From: Neoscytalidium dimidiatum
Lineage: Eukaryota; Ascomycota; Dothideomycetes; Botryosphaeriales; Botryosphaeriaceae
Assembly: GCA_037367355.1 (NCBI GenBank)
Contig: CM074696.1
Coordinates: 2,790,001 to 2,854,000 of the forward strand
Direction of reading: 5' to 3'
Length of the DNA: 64,000 nt
This document shows positions 59,263 to 64,000 of this stretch, piece by piece. The notes below the pieces were generated by a model, which ran no database searches, had not been told where the DNA came from, and saw only the letters and a program-made list of their open reading frames with translations. Position numbers and translations under genes: made by a program. Every line of letters starts with the position of its first letter. The stretch's first letter is position 1.

Positions 59263-61665
59263 TCAAAGCCCTAAAATTCCTTCATCAAAATGCGGTAGTC
59301 CTAAGAATGTTTCCAGATCGTAATCCCACGGAGCCATGCCGAGATCCAGGTTGCCGGAAAGGAGCTGTGACCATGGTTGGTCGTTCACCAGGAAATCTAG
59401 CCCAGGGGTATCGTGAGAGGCGTGGTGGAAAGATTTATCCGCGGCGAGGTGCGTCAGGTTCAGATCTTGCTGCTGCGCCGGCGGCTCTAGGTTCGAGGGA
59501 GTCTGGTCGGGCGGCTCATGCTGTTCTGTGCTCGTATTCGTTTCCGGACCAGGCGTTGCTCGCTCCACATGCCTTGAGGCAGCGTCGCGCATCAATGCAA
59601 ACATCTTGTTGAAAGCTGGATCTTGCCCGACTGATACGAAAATGTTCTCCGTAAACGTTGCAATGTTAAGCAGAAGCTGCGAAAAGTGTAAGCCGATTGT
59701 TCGCTGCACTGAAAACGGGAGCTTCTTACAGCAAGGTCTGTCCGAGCATTCCAGCGGGCAGGATGCTTGAGGATGGAGATTGTGAGAACGAATGTGGCAA
59801 GGATTGGTGACGAAGCAGTGAGAAGATTGGCCAGGTCTCCGCACGAGCTTTTGAGTTCATTGAACGCCCGGACTATAGCACGAGCTGAGGCAACGCAGAT
59901 GTCTTCCGATTGGTTGATCCGATAAGATGTCTGGCCTTCCGGTATGTGTTTCTTGACCTGTTCGCGGAAAACGTTGGTGTCAAGGACTAGCGCCGTGCGG
60001 TGAAGCGTAATCAATCTGACTCTACTTAGTGACTGCAACTCATCGGCTTCAGGCAATGACTTACGTCTCGTGATAGCTGGTGGAGAAAAATGTAGCAAAG
60101 GATTGATCTTCTGGCGTGCAGTAAAGTGTTGAGCCAGGACGAAGATTGTCAGGCAGGCTAACGGCCCATTCAACCAACCGGCTGTCAAGCTCTGCCACTT
60201 CATGGAAGAACTCGCGTAAGCCTCGTCTTCTATTGGCCTGCGATGCCATACTCTGAGCGACAGAACTCTGAACTTGCGCGAGGCCAGTCAAGTGGTATAG
60301 GAATAGAGAGAAATCCGGGGCGGGAGCCAATTGATCGCAGTCTTCTTCTCGAATGGCAGAAGGTCTCCCTGTTTGGAGAGCCATCATCTTTTCCAAGCAA
60401 AACAAGGACCACCATATATTACGATCAAGGGTGTGCTGCGACTGGGAAGCGTCCGAAGTGGCGTCGGGAGAAGTTTGGTGGCGGTGCAAGCCAAGAGACT
60501 GGGCCATGCGAACAGCATGACCGATCACGTGCCATGCAACTCCCTCTTTGTGGCGGCCCCGAAGGGCGAGGGCTAGCAGGACCAACGCTTGGATAGATCG
60601 TAAGTACGGCATGGCAATGATGTGGGCATACATGGAATAAGCACTGGTGAGGAAATCCGTAGCCGACTCCGAGGGTTTTCCGGAAGTAGCGTCCATTCCA
60701 ATGCTCGTCACGGCGTAACAGCAAGCGAGCGCAGGTAGATCCGAAGAACTAAGGCTCTGAGGATCTTTCTCTGCCAGGTTTCTGTAGATCCCAGCAAGGT
60801 CGGCAACGTCCAGGACCGGGAACAGTGGATGGATCCGAGCCTGGTAGACAGCTAGGTGCTTTCCGCATTCTGAACAAGAGGGTAAGGGCTTGGGGGTGTT
60901 CCATAAATTATGAGGGAATTCTTCGGCAGTCGAAATGCCATAACGGAAAAACTGAGAGACTTTAGGCCAGGGTCCACGTCGAGAAAAGGAAAGATCGAGC
61001 CATTGCACAAGGACTTGAGAGCTGCTGGCGCCAAGGAACTTGCGCCTCACGGGCTCGTCGCCGTAATTGATTGCGTAGTCGGAGCTTTGCGGAGTGGGGA
61101 CGGCGGTTGCCCGTGGCTCTTCAGGGGCGGCACGGCCCGCGTCAGTGGGAGGAGGCTTCGGAGGAGACCGAGGAAGGCCGGCGAGGCTGGATGCCTGCGG
61201 CCGAGCGAAGGCCGTCTCTGGAGTCGGAAAGTTGGTCCAAGGCGCGGGAAGGGGAGCATTGTTCACGGCCGCGGGCGTTGAACTGATGGTGCTGAAACTG
61301 TCCGTCCTCAGAGACACGGGCGCTGCTGAGGCCAGCAGACTCCTGGCGGTACCTGCAGTGGTTGAGGAATACGGCGAATCCGGATCCGAGCGACATTCTG
61401 GCGGCTGGGGGTCGTTTTCGCGGCGCGAGGAGCTGTGCTTTGCGGAGTGCTTGCGGTCAGAGGAGGAGATCTCTTTGCCACTCTTTGGCTCAGTCGTAAT
61501 GCAATGGAGGTTGCGAAGGCGACAGTTAAGACAGGAGGGGAGAGATTCATCACAGCGGACCTTCTGCTTGCGGCACCAGTTGCAGGCTCGAGAGAGGCGC
61601 TTACGTTTTGGGGGTTGAATCGGGGGTCCTCCGATTGGTTGCCCAGCGTCGCCCGTGTCGGACAT
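59263..61665 (-). CDS. Zn2Cys6 transcription factor with fungal-specific domain, 766 aa
   Basis: complement(join(59263..59676,59730..60015,60065..61665)). The N-terminal binuclear zinc cluster spans Cys28 to Cys55 with spacing CX2CX6CX6CX2CX6C, preceded by a basic PPKRKR stretch. A Ser/Pro-rich linker follows, then the fungal-specific transcription factor domain (about 225-560): HPLFPVLD, ALACCYAVTSIG, GHAVRMAQSLGLHR and RNIWWSLFCLEKMMALQTGRPSAI, the last being the diagnostic RR/RI-W-W segment. The C-terminus is acidic with aromatic residues (PWDYDLETFLG), a likely activation region. An upstream in-frame extension lacks ATG except one at 34 codons earlier; the ATG just before the zinc cluster is preferred. 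It probably regulates the neighbouring oxidative genes and transporter, judging from CGG-type boxes in their promoters; this is inference. Confidence 0.92.
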
Positions 61666-62332
61666 ATCGGCGCGTGGGCTCTGGTGACGCTGTGTGCTGT
61701 GGGTGAAACTACGCCAACAGCAGGAATCACGCGCTTTCCGTCCGCAGCCGCGCATGCCGCCCGTCTTATCCAATGCCGTCCGGCAAGTGGAGGGGATCGC
61801 CCGTCGCCTAACTACACGTGCTGTGCCAGTGGCTGGACACCCTGCGGGGCCGTGGGGGCGCCATACACCATCCAACGCGACCGCGACAGACGCCACCCCC
61901 CGTTCTCCCCTGGTTCGCTGGCCTGTCTCCGCAGCGTTGCTCGCCTCTGCAGCCACACACGCAAATGGGATGGTCACCGATCAAGTGAGCATCGAGATTC
62001 CAGGCAGCAGCAGCACAGCAATCACCTCATTTTGCCACTTCGTCTCTCAGCCCAAAACTACCCGGCGATTCTGATATCCGACTTTCTTCGTGACTGACGC
62101 TGCACGTGCACCGCGAATCGTGCTGCCCGGAAAAGCTAGTCTCCCCGGAATCTGATCCCCCACATCCCTCTCAGCCATCGATTAGCGGCCATCACGGCCC
62201 GTTTCCGATCTGCATTCCGAGATGGCGCTGCAAGATAAAGTGGAAGGCTACACCTTGTCAGTCCGGGGGTTTCTGGCCGTTTCTTCAGTCTGTTTCCCTC
62301 CTATCTAAGTTTTTCCTTTCAATTGTTCCACA
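61666..62332. promoter_or_regulatory. Divergent promoter of regulator and transporter
   Basis: Holds TTTCCGA (62202-62208) and TTCCGA (62215-62220), the reverse complement of the TCGGAA core found four times in the monooxygenase/dioxygenase promoter, plus TCCGA at 62077-62081. These lie 113-130 bases before the transporter ATG, a sensible activator distance. Confidence 0.45.
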
Positions 62333-64000
62333 ATGGCCGAGCAACCGGAGTGGAAGGAGAAGACGAGCGGTGAGCACATCGAGGTGCTTGAAAAACCCGC
62401 GGTTGCGGCAACAGGGGATGCCTTGCTGGTCGACGATGCAGGCCAAGTCCGCAAGCTGCCTATCCCATCCTCGAGCCCCAACGACCCTCTCAATTTCTCC
62501 TACTGGAAGAAAGCAGGCGTGATAGTGGCATGCTGCTGGTTTGGTAAGCCATTCCATTGCCACCATTGCGATAGCTGGCTAACATTCTACAGCGTTCATG
62601 TCACTGGCCGTCGTCGGCTCCCTCGGCCCAATCATTCTTGTCTTCATCGAACTTTATGCACCTCAAGGATACTCTACAAATACCATTATGCTGATTGCGA
62701 CCCTACCGTCGTTCTTTACTGGCGTCGGCAATTACATGATTCTACCTTTTGCTCTTGCATATGGCCGACGCCCGGCATTCCTAATATCCGCTGTGGCATT
62801 AGTGGCATCTTGCATTGGGGCTGCAGCCAGTCAGGGCTTCATTGGACACCTCGTGGCTCGCGTTTTCCAAGGCTTAACAAGCGGAGCTACGGAATCGGTA
62901 CGAATACACTTTCAAAGCTACAAGTGGTGCTTGCTGACTCCTTTCAGCTCCTTCCCCTCATGATGGCAGAAGTGACATACGTACACCAACGAGGACAAGT
63001 CTTCGGCGCGTATTGGTCAATCCAGAGCATCATCTCAAACACCTTGACGCTCGCCAGTAGTTACGAAGTGGCAGCTTTGTCATGGCGCTGGTACTACGGC
63101 ATCATGACCATCGCAGGTGGCTTTGGTTTAATCCTGGCCATCTTCTTCGCCTTCGAGACCCGCTTCCACCGGCCCCCTACCTATGCAGACAGCCAGGTCA
63201 TCATTACCGACGAATTTGGTAATACTCGGATCATGTCTGACAACGACTACCAAGAATATGCCGCTGCATATGGCTCCGCCGACCCTGCCGACACCTCATC
63301 CACTCGTCCCAAAACTTATCTCGAACTCCTCAACCCTTGGCCGGGCAAAGCCCCCAACGCTTCCCGCATTGTTGCTGTCTCCTTCATTGAAATGGCCAAG
63401 TGTTGCACCGCGCCCGGCATCATCTATGCCACCCTCGTCCCGAGCGTAACTACCGGCTGCATGATCGCCATGTCTCTCAGCTACAACGCCGTCCTGACAA
63501 CCAACTACCACCAATCCCCCGCCTCGGTCGGCCTGATCAACATCGCCTCCATCCCCGCCTCCTTCGCCGCGATGCTCGTTGCCGGCCTTATCGGCGACAA
63601 GCTCTCCATCGCCCTGGCGCGCCGCAACGCCGGCGTCCACGAGCCGGAGCACCGCCTCCTGCCCTTCGCCTTTGGCGGCATCGTCGGCTTCGCGGGGCTC
63701 CTTGTCTACGCTTTCTACGCTGATAACCCGGACGGCACGTCCCACTGGATCATCATCTACGTCGCCTGGGGCCTGTATCTCTTCGCCTTCGTGCAGAGCC
63801 TGATCTCTTCGACGACGTTCGCGGCTGAGGTGTGGCCAAAGGCGCCGGGCCCTGCGCTGGTGGTTGTCGTAGGCACGAAGAATATTATCAGCTTTGCGAT
63901 CTCGTACGCGCTGAATCCGATGCTGGCCCGGTATGGGTATAAGGAGGCGTATGGGATCCTGAGCGGGATCCATGCGGCGTTTTTCCTGGCAGGCGTGCCT
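62333..64000 (+). CDS. MFS transporter, HOL1-like, truncated by window end
   Basis: join(62333..62543,62593..62897,62948..64000), 523 codons present and still open at the window edge. A major facilitator of the DHA1/HOL1-like group: the N-terminal SSPNDPLNFSYWKK motif precedes TM1, and ALAYGRRPAFL forms the TM2-TM3 loop. Helices 1-6 are complete; the central loop contains VIITDEFGNTRIM and LLNPWPG; most of helices 7-11 are visible (NPMLARYGYKEAYG near the end). It is divergent from the Zn2Cys6 gene and probably belongs to the same cluster, exporting or importing the substrate or product. Clearly the same subfamily as the transporter at 30.3 kb. Only the last helix and C-terminus should be missing. 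Confidence 0.9.
   Translation, partial: MAEQPEWKEKTSGEHIEVLEKPAVAATGDALLVDDAGQVRKLPIPSSSPNDPLNFSYWKKAGVIVACCWFGKPFHCHHCDSWLTFYSVHVTGRRRLPRPNHSCLHRTLCTSRILYKYHYADCDPTVVLYWRRQLHDSTFCSCIWPTPGIPNIRCGISGILHWGCSQSGLHWTPRGSRFPRLNKRSYGIGTNTLSKLQVVLADSFQLLPLMMAEVTYVHQRGQVFGAYWSIQSIISNTLTLASSYEVAALSWRWYYGIMTIAGGFGLILAIFFAFETRFHRPPTYADSQVIITDEFGNTRIMSDNDYQEYAAAYGSADPADTSSTRPKTYLELLNPWPGKAPNASRIVAVSFIEMAKCCTAPGIIYATLVPSVTTGCMIAMSLSYNAVLTTNYHQSPASVGLINIASIPASFAAMLVAGLIGDKLSIALARRNAGVHEPEHRLLPFAFGGIVGFAGLLVYAFYADNPDGTSHWIIIYVAWGLYLFAFVQSLISSTTFAAEVWPKAPGPALVVVVGTKNIISFAISYALNPMLARYGYKEAYGILSGIHAAFFLAGVP

Overview
The window is nuclear DNA of a filamentous ascomycete (Pezizomycotina). The genes are split by many short GT..AG introns of about 50-70 bp. 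They encode fungus-specific families: a Zn2Cys6 regulator, fungal rhodopsin-like and HOL1-like MFS membrane proteins, and the fungal C2H2-like family that starts with a CPY/F-x-K-R/K-x-P motif. Core fungal genes (PRMT3, RAV1, a Gyp5-type TBC protein) are also present. The class cannot be fixed from sequence alone; Dothideomycetes is a reasonable guess. Exon junctions given here were read by eye from splice sites and frame continuity.

Layout. Positions 1-7.1 kb hold one hypothetical gene (minus strand, 4.5-5.5 kb) and otherwise no supported gene. A large Rab-GAP gene (TBC domain) fills 7.1-10.4 kb. Positions 10.4-30.2 kb are a gene-poor accessory stretch with AT-rich islands. It holds a small atypical kinase, a small Cys-rich protein, an intact C2H2-like gene, a cytochrome P450, and several broken or doubtful genes with in-frame stops. 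Positions 30.2-43 kb are compact and mostly core: an MFS transporter, a low-complexity hypothetical protein, PRMT3 and RAV1. At 43.5-47.3 kb lies a divergent pair: a protein joining a trypsin-like H/D/S triad to two C-terminal C2H2 fingers, and a protein with a C-terminal membrane segment. Positions 47.3-52.6 kb are gene-poor apart from a small minus-strand frame.

Positions 52.7-64 kb hold a rhodopsin-like seven-helix protein and then a compact four-gene group: an FAD monooxygenase, a phytanoyl-CoA-dioxygenase-like enzyme, a Zn2Cys6 regulator and an HOL1-like MFS transporter cut by the window end. The monooxygenase and dioxygenase diverge from a promoter with four same-strand TCGGAAA copies in 76 bp and a perfect 14-bp inverted repeat. 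The same core sequence recurs in inverse orientation between the regulator and the transporter. This suggests a small oxidative metabolic cluster under its own Zn2Cys6 regulator. It is the most interesting system in the window, followed by the protease/zinc-finger pair. No rRNA, tRNA, CRISPR or intact transposon was recognised.
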